From positions 888,702 to 952,701 of the forward strand of contig PDUO01000013.1 of assembly GCA_003008705.1 (NCBI GenBank): 64,000 nt of DNA. Reading direction: 5' to 3'. This stretch comes from Pezicula radicicola (lineage: Eukaryota > Ascomycota > Leotiomycetes > Helotiales > Dermateaceae). Below are positions 27,101 to 41,042 of the stretch, piece after piece; position 1 is the first letter of the stretch, and every line of letters starts with the position of its first letter. A program made the translations under genes and the position numbers. Under the pieces are notes generated by a model, which saw only the letters and a program-made list of their open reading frames with translations, did no database searches and had not been told where the DNA came from.

Positions 27101-30100
27101 TGGGCAAAAGCCTCTTCCAGAGTTCCAAGCAGTTCCGTCGCGACATTGAGGATTGTGATCAAATGGTTCGAAGCCACGGGTTCCCATCTTTTATTGGGTT
27201 AATCGACGGCAGTATCACTGATCTCGCGAATGCCACCCCAGTCATGACACAGTTGGCGATTGTCAGTGTCGAGATTGCTCTTGCACAACTATGGAAATCT
27301 TGGGGAATTGTTCCTTCTGCTGTTGTTGGTCACTCTTTGGGCGAGTATGCCGCTCTCCAAGTCGCTGGTGTTTTGTCAACTGTTGACACACTCCGCCTTG
27401 TTGGCGAGCGGGCTCAACTTTTGGTTTCTAAATGCACTGCAGGTAGCCACGGAATGCTGGCCGTCAAGGCTGACTACAGCAGCGTTGAACACTTGGTCGC
27501 GAATTCAGATATCGAAACCGCTTGTGTCAACGGCCCCGAAGAAATGGTATTTTCAGGAACTGTTGACCAGGTCGCTAGCCTTAAACAAACCTTGACCAGC
27601 AACGGCTTCAAGAATACTCAGCTGAATGTTCCATACGCCTTCCACAGCTCCCAAGTCGATCCCATCCTCGAGTCATTCACTGAAGCTTCCAGCTCTACGG
27701 TCTTCCACGCCCCAAGCATCCCAGTTATCTCACCTCTTCTGGGCAAGGTTGTAAAAGATGCAGGTGTTTTCGGAGCTGAATACTTGGCACGACACTGCAG
27801 AGAGGCTGTGGACTTCCTTGGTGGATTGAATGCTGGGCTAGAAAGCTCTTTGATTGATGAGAAAACTGTCTGGGTTGAGTGCGGACCACATCCCGTCTGC
27901 TCAAACATGATCAAAGCAACTCTCGGCAAAGAGGTCACAGCTGCCCCAACCTTGAACCGCAACGATGACGCGTGGAAATCAGTGGCCAAGAGTCTGGCTA
28001 TTCTCTACCACGCAGGTCTAGATGTCGATTGGTCCGAGTATCATCTCAACTTCAACGATGCTCATGAGGTCCTCTCTGTCCCATTATACTCATATGATGA
28101 GAAGGTCTACTGGATCGACTACAAGGGTAATTGGTGTCTCAACAAGGGTGAGAAACCAGCTGCTGTCGAGGGTGCCCCAGCTGCACCTGCCTTTTCTACA
28201 ACTGCAATCCAGAAGATTGTGCAGCAGACAATCACCGCTCATTCTGCCCTTGTTATCGGCGAGTCTGACCTCGCTCACCCTCTTCTTCGTGCGGCTGTTG
28301 AGGGCCATCTGGTCAACGGAGTTGGGCTTATGCCATCTTCAATCTACGCAGACATGGCCTTGACCGTTTGCGATTATGCCTGGAGATCAGCTAAACCCGA
28401 CTCTACTGACATGGCCATGAACGTTTGTCAGATGGAGACTCACAAGCCACTTGTTCTTAATCTCGGTGGTAACAACAAAAGCCAGATTCTACAAATTGAA
28501 GCAAAGGTTGACCTAGCTCATCGACGAGCAGCTGTCACATACCGAAGCTTGCTTCCCGACGGAAAGACTTACGTAGAGCAGGCCCAGTGTGTAGTCATGT
28601 TTGAAGACTCCTCCGTCTGGTCAAGTGAATGGGAGCGTCGCAAGTTCCTTGTACAGGGTCGTATCGATTCTCTCCAAGTCCAAGAGGGCTCTCATCGCAT
28701 TGGAAGGGGAATGGCTTACAAACTCTTTTCTTCTCTTGTGCAATACGACAACAAGTATCGTGGTATGGAGGAGGTCACTCTCAACAGCGAGGGTCTCGAA
28801 GCGACTGCCCGCGTGGTCTTCCAATCAACCAGCAAGGATGGCGCCTTCTTTATGAGCCCGTATCTCATTGATAGTGCTTGCCACATCTCTGGTTTCATCA
28901 TGAACGCCAACGACGCCGTCGATTCTAAGAAGCAAGTCTACATTTCTCATGGATGGGAAACCATGCGCTTTGCAAAGAAGCTTGACGCCGAGAAGCGATA
29001 CAGATCGTATGTGAAGATGCAACCAGTACCTGGAGCAGGCAAAATGGTCGCCGGTGATGTCTACGTCTTTGAAGGTGACGAGATAATCGGTGTTGTGGGA
29101 GGCTTGAAGTTCCAGTGCGTTCCAAAGGCTTTGCTCGACACACTTCTTTCTCCTGCGAAGTCTGCCCCACCCACGAAGACTACAGCCACTCGCCAACTTC
29201 CTCCTCCAACCATGGGCCGCCAACAAAAACAGACGGTCTCTCAAAACTTTTCAACTCGCAAAAATCAGACTACCACCACTAAAGACCTAAGAGTTGTCAC
29301 AAAGGCCCTCGCCTCGAAGCCCTCACTCCAAGTCACCTCACAAGCTCTAGACATTATCGCCCATGAACTAGGATGCGATCTCTCTGAGCTTTCTGACTCC
29401 ATCAACTTTGCTGATATGGGAGTTGACTCGCTCATGGGGCTCAGCATTTCGGGTAGATTCCGTGAGGAGCTCGAGATTAACTTCTCCAGCACAGTTTTCA
29501 ACGATGTGCCAACCGTCGGTGAGCTCAAGACATACATGGCCCAATTCGAGACTGCAGACAACTCAGGACTCTCTACGCCAGACATGGTCTCAAGTCACTC
29601 AGATTCAGAAGAAGATTCAGAGGACAATTTTGAACTCGTTGAGCCTATTAGCATAGAGGAAGAGGTTGATGCTACACCAAACGCAGTACTGCAACAGCTT
29701 ATCCGATCAACCATTGCGGCTGAGATGGGTGTTGAGTTGGATGAGATTTCTGACAACACCGATCTTGCCACCATGGGTATGGATTCGTTGATGAGCTTGA
29801 GCATTCTGGGAGCATTGCGAGAGAAGACGGGCTTGACCTTAAACTCTGATCTCTTGGTAGAGAATACCTGTGTAGAAAAGATCGAGATGTCGCTCGGACT
29901 GCGGACCTCAAAGCCAAAGCCTCAATCCCGCACTGTTGCAAAGCTTTCGACCCCAGCCAGATCTCGTGCTGCGAGCATCAAGAGTGTTAAGAGTGTCCCC
30001 AGCATGAAGTCTATCTCGAACGTGAAACAGATTTCTCTTTCTTCTTACCCACCAGCTCAGTCTATCCTTCTCCAAGGAAACCCGCGAACAGCAACACAAA

Positions 30101-30955
30101 CGTTATTCCTCCTCCCTGACGGCTCCGGCTCTGCCACATCATACACCACTCTTCCTGATATTGACCCATCTCTTTGTGTCTTCGGGCTCAACTGTCCTTT
30201 CATGAAGGATCCAGGTAAGATCCCAGAAATCAAAGTATATATAACAGCACATTAACAACTTTCACAGAGTCATTCATAATCGGTGTAGAGGGTGTCACTC
30301 AAATCTACATGGCCGAGATCCTACGCAGACAACCCAAAGGACCATATCTGCTCGCAGGTTGGTCTGCAGGTGGTGTTTTGGCCTTTGAAATGACCAAACA
30401 GATGATTGCCAAAGGACTTGTTGTCGACAAACTTGTCTTGATTGACTCGCCATGTCCAATCGAGCTAGCAGCACTTCCACCATCCTTCCATCGCTACTGT
30501 AATAAAATAGGTCTCCTCGGCACAGGAGACCCAAGCAAGACTCCAAAGTGGCTGCTTCCTCACTTCGCAGCCGCTGTCCGAGAATTGACCAACTATTCCG
30601 AAGCCCTCAAGCCAACTACCAACTTTAAGGGGATGCCCAAGACCACAGCAATCTGGGCACTTGACGGCGTCGTAAAGCCAACGGACCCAAAGCCTGAGTG
30701 GGATCCCAGCGTGCCAATGCCAAACTCCATGCACTGGCTATGCAACGATAGACATGATCTCCTGGGCTCAAATGGCTGGGAGAATTTGGTGGGCGGGGAC
30801 AACATCAGGTGCACCAGTGTCAGTGGTAACCACTTCACCATGATGCGGGACCCAATCGTGAGTAGTAACCTATCCACCTACCTTTTAACACGTAACTAAT
30901 AAACTCGCAGACTGCAGATGTCTCAGCGAAGATCAAGGAGGCACTTGAACTCTAG
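24199..30955 (+). CDS. Non-reducing polyketide synthase SAT-KS-AT-PT-ACP-ACP-TE, DHN-melanin type
   Basis: Six exons: 24199-24476, 24533-24824, 24874-25848, 25897-30214, 30268-30857 and 30911-30955, giving 2165 aa, normal for melanin synthases. The start MDVVLFGDQT is characteristic of this clade. Domains: starter-unit acyltransferase (SAT) from 1 to about 350; ketosynthase from about 375 with active Cys545 in VDTACSSS plus the HGTGTQAGD and NVGHGEAVSG histidines; malonyl transferase with Ser995 in GHSLGEYAA; product template with His1319 and Asp1507; two acyl carriers with Ser1693 (MGVDSLM) and Ser1812 (MGMDSLM); C-terminal thioesterase/Claisen cyclase with Ser1987 in GWSAGG, an Asp in ALDGVVKP and a His in GNHFTMM. 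It should condense acetyl/malonyl units in the cytosol into tetrahydroxynaphthalene or a longer precursor. Chain length cannot be read from sequence by eye. The reductase and dehydratase-like genes lie 10-13 kb downstream. Confidence 0.95.
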
Positions 30956-33900
30956 CTTCCCTCTTGTCTCCTCCAGGCATGCAAGATGTGAAATAGTGGT
31001 GCCGGCGCCCTCTATATTTTGTTTTAGCGATCATCCATTTATGTTCTTTTCTTTTGTAATAGCATTCTTAGAATAGTGTTTTATGTTGGAGATGATTGGA
31101 AAGTTGTGCCTGTCATTTTCATGTTTACGAGTTTTCTTACTTTTTTAACGTATCAATTTGGAGGTTTCTATTCTCAAAGCGGAAAGCGATTTAGAACCAT
31201 AGTTTGCCAGGCATTTTTTATTTCCTTTTTTATATAAGCTTTTCTGACGGCCTGACATTCCTTTAATTTTTATTTCAGTCTTTTTTTAATCTTCTCATCC
31301 TTTTTTCATATACAGTTTAGTTCAAATGGATATCGAATTGTTCCTCTACAGTGCACGAAAATGCCGCAGTGTGACAGATTTTGTGATCTGACCATCATTT
31401 CGCACGTTCTCTCGTATTCACTGCACAGCCAGCACGTTTTCCCTCTACCAGTAAAGATCTCCAAGCATCCTAACTAGACTTGAGAAATCATTGACTCATC
31501 ACGAGAATACGAGACATAAAACAGAACAAAACATATGGCTCATATAATCACGAGAATGAATGGGCTCGACCACAGATACGAAGAAGGTACATAGCGTAGA
31601 TGTGGGCGGCAGGCACAGTGGAGTGTGGTGTTGTTTGTATTGCGTCGTGTTGCATATTTACCCCTAGCCTTGCAGTCCCGGTACAGTGTACTAAAAAAAC
31701 AATAACGCCTCAAGGCGTGCCTACAAGGATGACAAGATTAAGCTTAAAAACATGCACTACCATCCCGCTCACTCTCTTCCTTACAGTACCTTACTGACGG
31801 CTAGGTTAGCTCTCCCGCGCGCTTGTGGAAATCACCCCACTGCCACAGTAGTTTGGGACTTTAGTACGGTACTACCACTAGTACGGTATCGTCGGCTGTC
31901 CGGGCACTTGATTCCAGGGACCTAAGCGAGCAGCATAATACGAAGGTAAATGGATTGATACATACACACACCGCCTACACTAGTGGTAGCGCCACGCAAT
32001 ATGTAGTGCATGTTCGCAACCGCCTATGATGTTGGTGTATTAGCGGAAGGCTCAAAGCTTATGCTACCTTAGTCTGCAGTAGTCTTTAAGTTAACTCGAA
32101 CTTGTAACTTGGACTAGGACTACTGTAACTACCAAGTAGACAAGCCACGAACCCGCGACATCGCATTTCGGAACTGCGTTCCTTTGTTAGTCCAGGACTA
32201 TCCGACGTCTCCGTCACCCGGAACTATCCTAGTCTATCTGTTAAACTACGTTGGTGTGCATGGTGGTAGCTCACTTGACCCTGGCTACTCGGCCCTGGTA
32301 CTTACTTACCGGTAACGGTTAGGTCCCAGGAACGTGGCGAAGCATCGAAGGAGCGGGCTTCAAAGCGTCCCGGTTGCCGCGTCGCGTGCTCTGGTGCTTT
32401 GATGCTTTGAGCTTCTTTACGGGGTGACGGCTGACGGGCGTTGGGGGCGCGTGGCTTACTTGGATTCTCTTTCACTGATTGTCTTGGTTCATGGTTCTTG
32501 GACCTTGTGTGCTGTACCTTGTTGGTCGATCTGGTGGGGAAGTGGGAATAATGTTTTGTTTGGAGGGGGATCGTGAGTTCGAGCTATGACTGACTGATTT
32601 GGTGACCTGGTGCGCTAGTTTTTGCTTGGATGTTAAGTGGCTTGCAGATACGGGTGCCCGGTTGGTTTTGGAGAGATATGTTTTTAATTGTTACCTTTCT
32701 TAGGAGTTAATTCTGATTTTTGTTTAGTGGTTGTTTGGTTTGCGGTTTTCTTGGGGTTGTTCTAAGATATTTGATGGTGTACGTAGATTGTTGAAAATGG
32801 CTGGGACTTTCATTTTACGCCCTTCAAGATCGTTTACTAGCTCGCTTGCTAAAATGCTTTCCCTTCCTATATTGAAATTGTTGAGGTATATTATAATACA
32901 GAAGTAGTAAGATTTACATTCTTCGTACCTGGCTTCTTTTCACACTAAAAACATACGTACAAGTACAGATCTTACATCTTGCAGTATCTATCTTTGCGTA
33001 TCAAATACCGAAAATTAGGTACTACAGATTTAAAAAGCGGTGTGGTGTTTTCCTTATTTTAAGAATCGGAAAACTTAAGTAAAGCAGCTCAACATAAGGT
33101 AGCAGACGTCCCATCCACTAACATCATTTCCCCTTATCGGGGCTTTTCTGTAGTGTAAACTGTAGTATGTACCTAAAGATACCCTTTGCGGGATCTACCG
33201 CAATTCGAAAGCGGGTTTCGGTACCTAAGGTAAATAATCTAAAATAGTCAGAAACTATCACACCATGCCACGTCCTGCCGTCGCTTAAATAGCTAGCACA
33301 TCTACTATATCTAGGCCCCTCAACAAAACATCCTTATCTCTACCAAGCAAAAGTTGTGAGAGTAGTGGTGGTGCAAAAAAATGCCACGTTATCTCCTCTA
33401 CTGGTTAGAGTAAAGTTAGAGCTTTTTGAGGGAATAAATGTGCAGTAGCTAGCTAGTTAAATGTTCCGGGGGTTAGGCTTCGTTTCGTTGCCCCGACTGA
33501 CAATGCAGGTCGCCGACCTGATATCTGTCTAAATAATAGCTTTGTTTTGTTTTATTTTTTTTGCTCTTCAATCCTTGAATGGTTAGCAAGTTTCCAAGTA
33601 GTGACCTGACCTCGTTGCCTCGTCTCTTCAAACAACATGTAATCTCCTAAGCGAACAATTACTCCGTAGCGTAGCTACAATGAACATAAATGTCTGTGCT
33701 ACTGAACTTATTGATATTCTAGTGACTTCGTCACTTCCCGCTTTCTAGCCAAGAGGTCTAAGATTGAGATTATCATGAAAGGGTTCCGGTTACATCCGGA
33801 TTAAGGGAGGATTCTGACGGTTTTAACGTTAGTACGGGGTTACGGAGTTACGGAGCTGGTTCATTTACTGTTTAGAATAAGATTAATTGATCGATTGACA

Positions 33901-36746
33901 GACACGTTCTATTGTCTTGGATGATACAGAAACTTTACGTACTGTAGAAGTACTGTGCTCAGCCGGTAAGTTGTACTTACAACGGAGATTTGCACAGATT
34001 GGGATATGTTTAGTAAATGCACGGATCTTGACTTGTTTACTTAGCGACTACTATTTACCTTATTGAGAATATCGACCGAACGGAATAACTTCTTATTGAG
34101 TATCTCGTTTAGTATCACTGCTTGAGTGCTTATTTCTTCACCGCTGTGCGTCTCTTGATACTTGCACACATTACTAGGTTTGGGGGCGTTGGGGGCGTTT
34201 TGTTTTTGGACCTACAGGGGAATTTGATGCTTAGGACTTAGAAACAGACTTGGCTTTATTGGCCTACTAAAGATTTTGAATCTGCAAGAATACTAACTAA
34301 CAAGAGTAAATAGTGATTGTGCTTTGCTTTTCAAGTTAGCTAGCTTAGAAGGTATTTGAAGGCCTCAATGCCACTTAGTAGTAAAGCCCTGTCCCTGTCC
34401 TCTTACACCTGTCAAACCTGTCAACCCTTCCCAGTCCGTTGGCCTGGTTTAATAGCTTGTCTCAGGCTATTCTTCGAACCTTCCTTCTTGGCATGCCGTT
34501 CAATAGTCTGTACACTATGGCCACAAAATCCGCGGACTTTGAAGTTAATTCAAGCCCGACTCTCGAGACGTGCAATGACAGAAATGTAAGCTTAACATCT
34601 GTATTATACTTTCTTCAACATTTTCTCAGTCAGGATAAAGATCTAATTCCTAATGGGTTGTCGTATTTGTCGTATATTTCTACTAATAACTTTCGGCAGA
34701 TTGAATAGAAAGATCTAGGCATGTGTATGTATACGAGTCGTACATACAGTATTGCGTACAAAGGTCTTCATATCTCGTGATATCAAATCTTAAACCCATC
34801 TAGTGTATGTATGTCTCCATCCAATTAATCCATTACCAATCAACCTGACTACTGTACAGTACATCACAATAAGTTCTTTTTCATCTTGACATCATGACTC
34901 TAAAGTCCATATGCTCGAGTATCCATATCCACCGTATCCACCGAATCTTTCTTCACTCACTCACTCACAAGCGAGCAGCCCAGACCATTCCATCGAATAT
35001 TCTGTAGCACAAAGATAGATGAACCATCAAACGGACCGGGACAGAACTTCTCCCTTCAATGCCTTCACCAGTTCACATTGTTGGTACGGAGATAGGTACA
35101 GAAAGTTTCCGTCGATTATTTCATAGTACAACATACTTTGCATCTCGCGTTCTCCTGTCTCGCATCTCACATCTCACCTCTCACATCTTACATCTCACAT
35201 CTCACATCCCACAAACTCAACGTCCCAAACCACGCATTTACAAATCCCCACTCAGCAAATTTATCACCTCTCACAAACCTTTACAAATCCTCCGACCGAC
35301 CAACCGACCGTTAGATCCGTTACAACCGTTCCTAATTCCCACCTTCTCTCTATCTCCATCTCCATATCCACAGACCCATAATTCTCCACAAACCACAAAA
35401 GACACAGAAATAAGCAAAAAATATGCCAGTAACATTTTGGTACTTACTCATCATCCTGACGTCATGACTTCTGCTCTTTGTCCGCACTTTGCATTATACA
35501 TCATATCTTGTACTACAGAAACTTCGTGTCACGTGTTCATGTTCATGTGCATGTACATGTACGAAAAGCTACAGTAAAGTTCAGTAAACAAACATGCATA
35601 TTCCATACCAACCTTTCTACAAATTCCCCGACTTCCTCGCTTCAATGATTCTCCCGTATCCCGTATCCCGTCCCGCCTTCCTTCCGTCTTCCGGTTCATC
35701 ATCCTACGGCTAGCCTATCAACATTGAATCCTACGAAGGTATATTTGAATCCTACATTGCGTACATGCTCACATCCCAAACCGCGCTTGCATAAAACATG
35801 TTTCTTCAAGACTCACTCGCCTTCAATCCATGATCCTACTACATACAAACCTACATACGAACATGCATACAAAACCTAGCTCCTAGATTCCTACCACCGA
35901 GCTTCACCGTCCGGCCTCTGGAGCCCAGCGGCTACCGCACGCGGCTCAGAAGTTAGCCATCTACATATAGTACATGCGTCTCATCCTGTCGTCATATCAT
36001 ATCGTATCAATCAGTCATATTCATGTGTTGGTCATGCTTTATGAGGTATCGAATACCCTCCGTATGCTTGCTTCGCTCGTTCTTTGTAGCTGCAGAATAT
36101 GTGGAGGGGGCGGGATGATAGATCTTTAGCACGTGAAGTGGTGACTTTTTTGTACCTATGGTATCGACATATCACTTTTGATCGCCACGGCTTTGGATAT
36201 TTTAGGTTTTTTCCCACGTTTAGGATCTTCAACAGTTTGCCGCTTCATACCAGTACCAAGTTTTCTTTCCTTGATTTGCAAAAGTGAGATGATCTCGGTC
36301 TTGATCTGGTGTAGGGATTGGTTCATTCGTTGTAGGAAAGAAAGTTATCTGAAAGTCATTGTTTCGCCTCGAGTTACCTTTGGTTTGCATTGCATTGCAA
36401 TGCATTCCATTACACTTCCAAGAGGACTTCGGGCCGGTCTCGTTTTCTCGCCTCGTAGAGAACGTTACCTTCTTAGACTTCCTTGAGGACGCGTAATAAT
36501 GGGATATGAGGAAAGCTTTTAGGCCACGACTTCTATAGCAGTTTGTAGCTGTGTTGATTTGTACTGCTGACACTAGATTTGTTCAAAGTGTTAGAGACTC
36601 TGGTATATGTATTATTTTACAAGCATTCTCATAAATCATGCCTTTGTATAGACCGAAGGGTGACCAGACCCTTGCCCCTGAAAAAAAAACTCCAGACGTA
36701 AATGAGCCTCCCCCAATTCTTAACTAGAAGTAACCATGATAAACCT
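30956..36746. other. Large intergenic block, 5.8 kb
   Basis: No gene supported between the synthase and the next regulator. Bases 31000-31350 are T-rich and probably hold the PKS 3' UTR. From about 31800 to 34900 short GTAC-containing palindromes (AGTACGGTACT, AGTACAGTACCT and similar) recur. A CTCACAT-type repeat lies near 35160-35215. The open frame at 35059-35577 is low-complexity and rejected. A long 5' leader for the neighbouring regulator or a non-coding RNA is possible but cannot be shown. Confidence 0.5.
35158..35216 (+). repeat. Imperfect CATCTCA microsatellite
   Basis: About seven to eight degenerate units of CATCTCA/CACATCT occur in a row. The composition is strongly C/T/A on the plus strand and continues as an A/C-rich tract to about 35410. 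No coding or structural role is seen. Confidence 0.7.
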
Positions 36747-38977
36747 CTAAACCGCTATAAATTCAGCAAATTTGTGAGATGCAGCCGGAGACGGGTTGAT
36801 ATCGATTGAATATCGAGCTTGTACCATACGTGCCTCACTAAGCTTGAGATGCCAATCGGACTCTTCAACCCAGTTGGGTTCAACGCCAACGGTAGAGTGA
36901 CAAGATTCGGGAGATGCCGGGAAGCTTGCTGGACTTGAAGGGAGCGATTGTGGCGCTTGCGGCACCTTGCAATTCGACGGAGGGAGATTCATAGCATCTC
37001 TGTAGATGAACATTGAAGGATATCTCAGTTGTTCGGCCTAAAATAATTAACAAGAGCGCAAATAAACCTGGCAGGTGAATTTCTTTTACCTGTAGCAAAA
37101 GTGCAGCTTGGCTGATGCCCAAAGACTCTGCGATGAACACCATCCTGCCTCTTAGCCAAATGCGTTGGGTGTCTGTGCAGAAATCTGAAGTTGCTGCAGA
37201 GAAGATTGGCCATAGAGAAAAGAAGCCAGACAGCCCTTTTGCAGTATGGAAGTGGTCATCGCCGCAGACGAAGTGAGATTTTGGAGGCCCGATATCTATT
37301 TCAGGTTTCCAACCGAAAAAGTAGGGAACGCTAGCAACGATATCCTCAATAATCTGACCACAAGAACGTGCAGCTACCGTATATTCGGGCGTGATGCGGT
37401 AGTCCAACGGTGAACATAGCCATGCAGCGCATCGAAGAATCGTTGCCGACACAAACAACCGAGACGAGAGTGCGATAATATACCGACTAGCCAGGAAGAG
37501 CTCGCCAAATACATCAATTCGTCCTGGATGGCATACTGATGCCGAAAGCTTGCCTTCCGGGACGGCATCAACCCAAGACACAGGGCTCGGGCGCCAATGT
37601 GGTGGGAGGGACTCAAACCATTCAGAAAATTCTTGCTCTAGCGCTTCTGCTTCCCGGCAGAGCCTCGTAACTGTCTCTATGTTGGCAGGTGTACGAGACA
37701 CCATAGAAATGGCAGCGTCACAATCTGCTCTCAAGTCGGCTACGCGAAGATTGAGCTCATTGACGACCCGGATAATATCGCCCGGAGGTTCCAATGTCGT
37801 CCACCATTCCGTTCCAAAGTTCACTCGCCTTGAGTTTGCAATCGAGGCCAAAGTCTACCAAAGTCAGAGAGGTTCGCAGAGTTGTAACGGGCAAATCATA
37901 CCATTTGACTTTTTATTGCAAGAAACATGTCACGCCCGACTTGAGTTTCCATTTGTTTCTTTCCACGAGACTTAACTAGTGCGACAGCTCCCTCGAGATG
38001 CGAAACCCAGCCCTTTATTGTAAGTTGAGTTGAAGTAAGTGTCTGTGATGATGTTAGAGAAGCTTCCCAGAAATGTTCTTCCGAGAGAATTGCTCTCGCC
38101 TCATAGAAAGCTAATAAAAGGACTGCTGCAAGCGTCGAGTCCTTTGAAGCCAATTTAGGATCTTGCAGCACTACATTGATTTGATTTAAGGCCTTGACGT
38201 AGAGAGTGTCGGCCCGCGGTAACATTGTTCGTGATGATGGTCGCCCTCCAAATGCAGCCAAAGCAACGGCTGAAAACGCGACTGACATTGGAGATCCAGG
38301 AACTTCCTTCTGGAGCAGTGGGAGCAAGAAATTGAAGAACCCCCGCGGTGTGCCTTCCTCTGGGACCAACACATAATGCGACAAGAAGAAGCACATCACT
38401 TGTTGATCAACCGGAGTTCCTAAGCCTTTTGGCAATGGCAACGGTACATGGCTGCACATCGAAGGTGATGTGATGTACGGCGACCTAATATAGCTCGACG
38501 TACTTGATGTAGGAGAATATGCCGCAGATGACTCGCTGGGACTGCTCCAAGTTGGTGAGATCCTCTCCATATCTCGATATGGCTCCGCATAGGTTGTCAT
38601 GGACCAGTCATTGATTGCTGGTCCTTGCTGGCCAAGCTGGCCAACATCATAGATGTAGTTTGATAGAGGTGGGATAGGTACTCTTGCTGCCTTTTTCTTC
38701 GTCGCGCGTGTCTCGTCGCGAAGGTTGAGTTCAAAGGAATCCCGATATCCTGGACATGCTCTTTTCGACTTCTGGCACCTCATACAATGAGGTTTGGCTT
38801 CATCACACTATGGTAACCTTTATTAGTCTGATGTCCTACCGCGGAAGATGGACGGATTTGTTGCTATGTATTGAGATATTTTTGAGGTGGCACTAAGTGA
38901 GATGGGAAGGCACATACTTTGATACGGCGGGCTCGACACAGGTAGCAGCCTGTACTGGGCTTTCCAGTGTTGACCAT
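36747..38977 (-). CDS. Zn2Cys6 transcription factor in the melanin locus
   Basis: Exons (minus) are 38977-38918, 38807-37902, 37854-37090 and 37037-36747, giving 673 aa, all joins in phase 0. The start is ATG 38977 (MVNTGKPSTGCYLCRARRIK). Intron 1 splits the binuclear cluster, which joined reads C-x2-C-x6-C-x6-C-x2-C-x6-C (residues 11-38) and is followed by PGYRDSFELNL, a common linker. Intron 2 uses the TAG acceptor before TLASIANSRRVNF. A later CAAG acceptor would break frame. Intron 3 (52 nt) is hidden in an ORF that reads through. The body resembles fungal regulators of the PF11951 type. It lies between the synthase and the naphthol reductase and shares strand with the reductase, so it is the best candidate for a pathway regulator (inference). 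It lacks the C2H2 fingers of Cmr1/Pig1-type melanin regulators. Confidence 0.88.
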
Positions 38978-41042
38978 CGTTGCTGAAGAGTGTAGTATAG
39001 AACCAAAAAGAAAAAGAAGGGTTCACCAAGATTAACAAGATAAATTGGTAGAGATCTTGATTCCAGCAAGGCCCGACTTAGTTATCAACGGCTCTGACCC
39101 GAGAAACAAGTGGCACAGCTTAGAATCCGTGGAATCTTCCAAGGCATGAATGTGTCAAAACTGAGTAGGCTGAAGAGTAACCTGATAATTATTGACAAGG
39201 GGTCCTATATCCTATACTTATTCTTCAGTGGTAGGGGTACCGTAGGCAGACACCACCCATCCAAATCTGCACCACTAGTAAACACTGTTATTTTTCCTGA
39301 AGTTGCACGTCAGACACAGCCACTTGACTGTTTCAGGAGCAGAAGCGGACCACTCAGAAGTAGCGAAGCGGCAGTATCGGACTAGAGGCCAGCAAAAACT
39401 GAAGCTGGCGGAAGTAGGTTGTAGGGTCTCACCCGGGGAATTTCAGACGCTCTGCGAATGTGCGTTGAAATGCGCGTGCATTTGGAACGAACTCAGTACG
39501 GCTCTCGTCCTGTTTTTGATGTCATGACAAAGCGGCACGAGGCATGATCGGAGGTACCTAGGTACACAGGATGTAGCGGGGAACTGGAGGAAGAACAGGT
39601 GGTCCAGGACGTATTCTCCTTTGTCAACGGAAAAGGTCCATTGGAGTATGTATGCAGTATGCAGAGCAGTATGAAGAGATGAAGATAAAAGGAGACTGCA
39701 GCACTGTACGGTTGAGTGGATATGACTTTCACGTCCATTCTAATTGTAGAGGCTTCAAATAGCGTCAGTATTCGGGAAAGGCGGGTTGCTGCGAAAGGTA
39801 CTCCAGGTACTCAAGGGACATGGCGTGGGTGCTGGATTTGGGGAGTAGACGCTCAAAGAGGACAAGGCGTAGGCTCGAGCACACCCAAACGTGGATCACG
39901 GTGATCATGAAGATCCCTGGGCGTGGCCAACTTGGCGTGGACGAGGCGCCAGGGCCCAGCGGCCGCTAAGGGCCAGTGGATACCGGTAGTTGCACTAGTG
40001 CTGAGACTCCAGTGTTTGCAGGAGGGGCCGGGTAGCAGGCAGCGCAGCGTAGTTCGTACTTTTTGTAGAGCCCGAGTTCACCGAGAGGCGCGTTCCCTCC
40101 TTCTTACCTTCTGTAGCATGTGCATGTGCAGATAAGGAGCTGGCTACAGTACCACCAGGAGATTGGTCCACCCATCATTCCGTCTTCATTTCCCAGTCAT
40201 GAACTGTTGGTGTGCATGAATTGGGACATAAAGCATGCAGCTATTGAGGTGGCAGAGGTGGCAGAAGAGAGACCTCGCTACCTTGATGTCTTGCCGGGCA
40301 TGTGCAACGCCGAAAAGCCATACTGTACTGTACTAGAGCACAATATCAGGAACAGCTTTCTTAGCCGCTTTCTTAGCCCCTTTCTTAATATCTCCGACTC
40401 CGCTCTTTCGATGCATCTGTCCTGGTTGTACTATACGGTGGCATGAGCGTACAGGGCTGAAGTGATGATGTTGATGCATGAAACAGATGCAGAGATGCAG
40501 AGGAGATACGAAGTATGCAGAGGAGAGATGCAGGAGAGATGCAGATACCTAGAAGATGTGGAGACGATCAAGATATCGATGTTCGAGGCAATAAGAATAT
40601 GAATGACAACGAATCAAGCTTTCTTCTTTCGGCCGAATATTCGTCCGCGCTCGGGTCTTGCTTTTTTTTTTGAGGAACTGTCACGTCGGGACTTGCCGGT
40701 TGGTCCGAGTCCTCTGTACCTATACCTAATTTCTACCTTCATCTCTTGTTGCCGTGATGATGGTGGATGGTGATCATGGTTTATTTGTATTGAATGCGCA
40801 TCTGTGCTTATCGTATATCTGCATACGGTACTGTAGGTATCTCCATCACCAACAATCTCCTCCAATTACTGCTCCACTATCTCTAGTTCCTGTTTAATAG
40901 ATCCTAAGAATACACGCGTATCTAAAACTCCCCGAGTCGAGTCCTGCAGCCTGTAGTCGGTATGCGCCTCGTCGTAACATGATCGCCCAACAACAACAAC
41001 TACCCCCCCCCTTTCCTCACTCGTCCGAGATCCAACTGCCGT
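38978..41042. other. Intergenic, 2.06 kb
   Basis: No gene supported. Open frames around 39.1-40.4 kb on both strands lack family-like content. Bases 40485-40550 are purine-rich with repeated GATGCAGA(G) units. The region should contain the regulator promoter and the reductase 3' UTR. Confidence 0.5.

Noticed and set aside
35059..35577. 172-codon plus-strand frame in the large gap
   Set aside because: It is made of CATCTCA-type low-complexity repeats (SHLTSHILHLTSH) and has no family resemblance.
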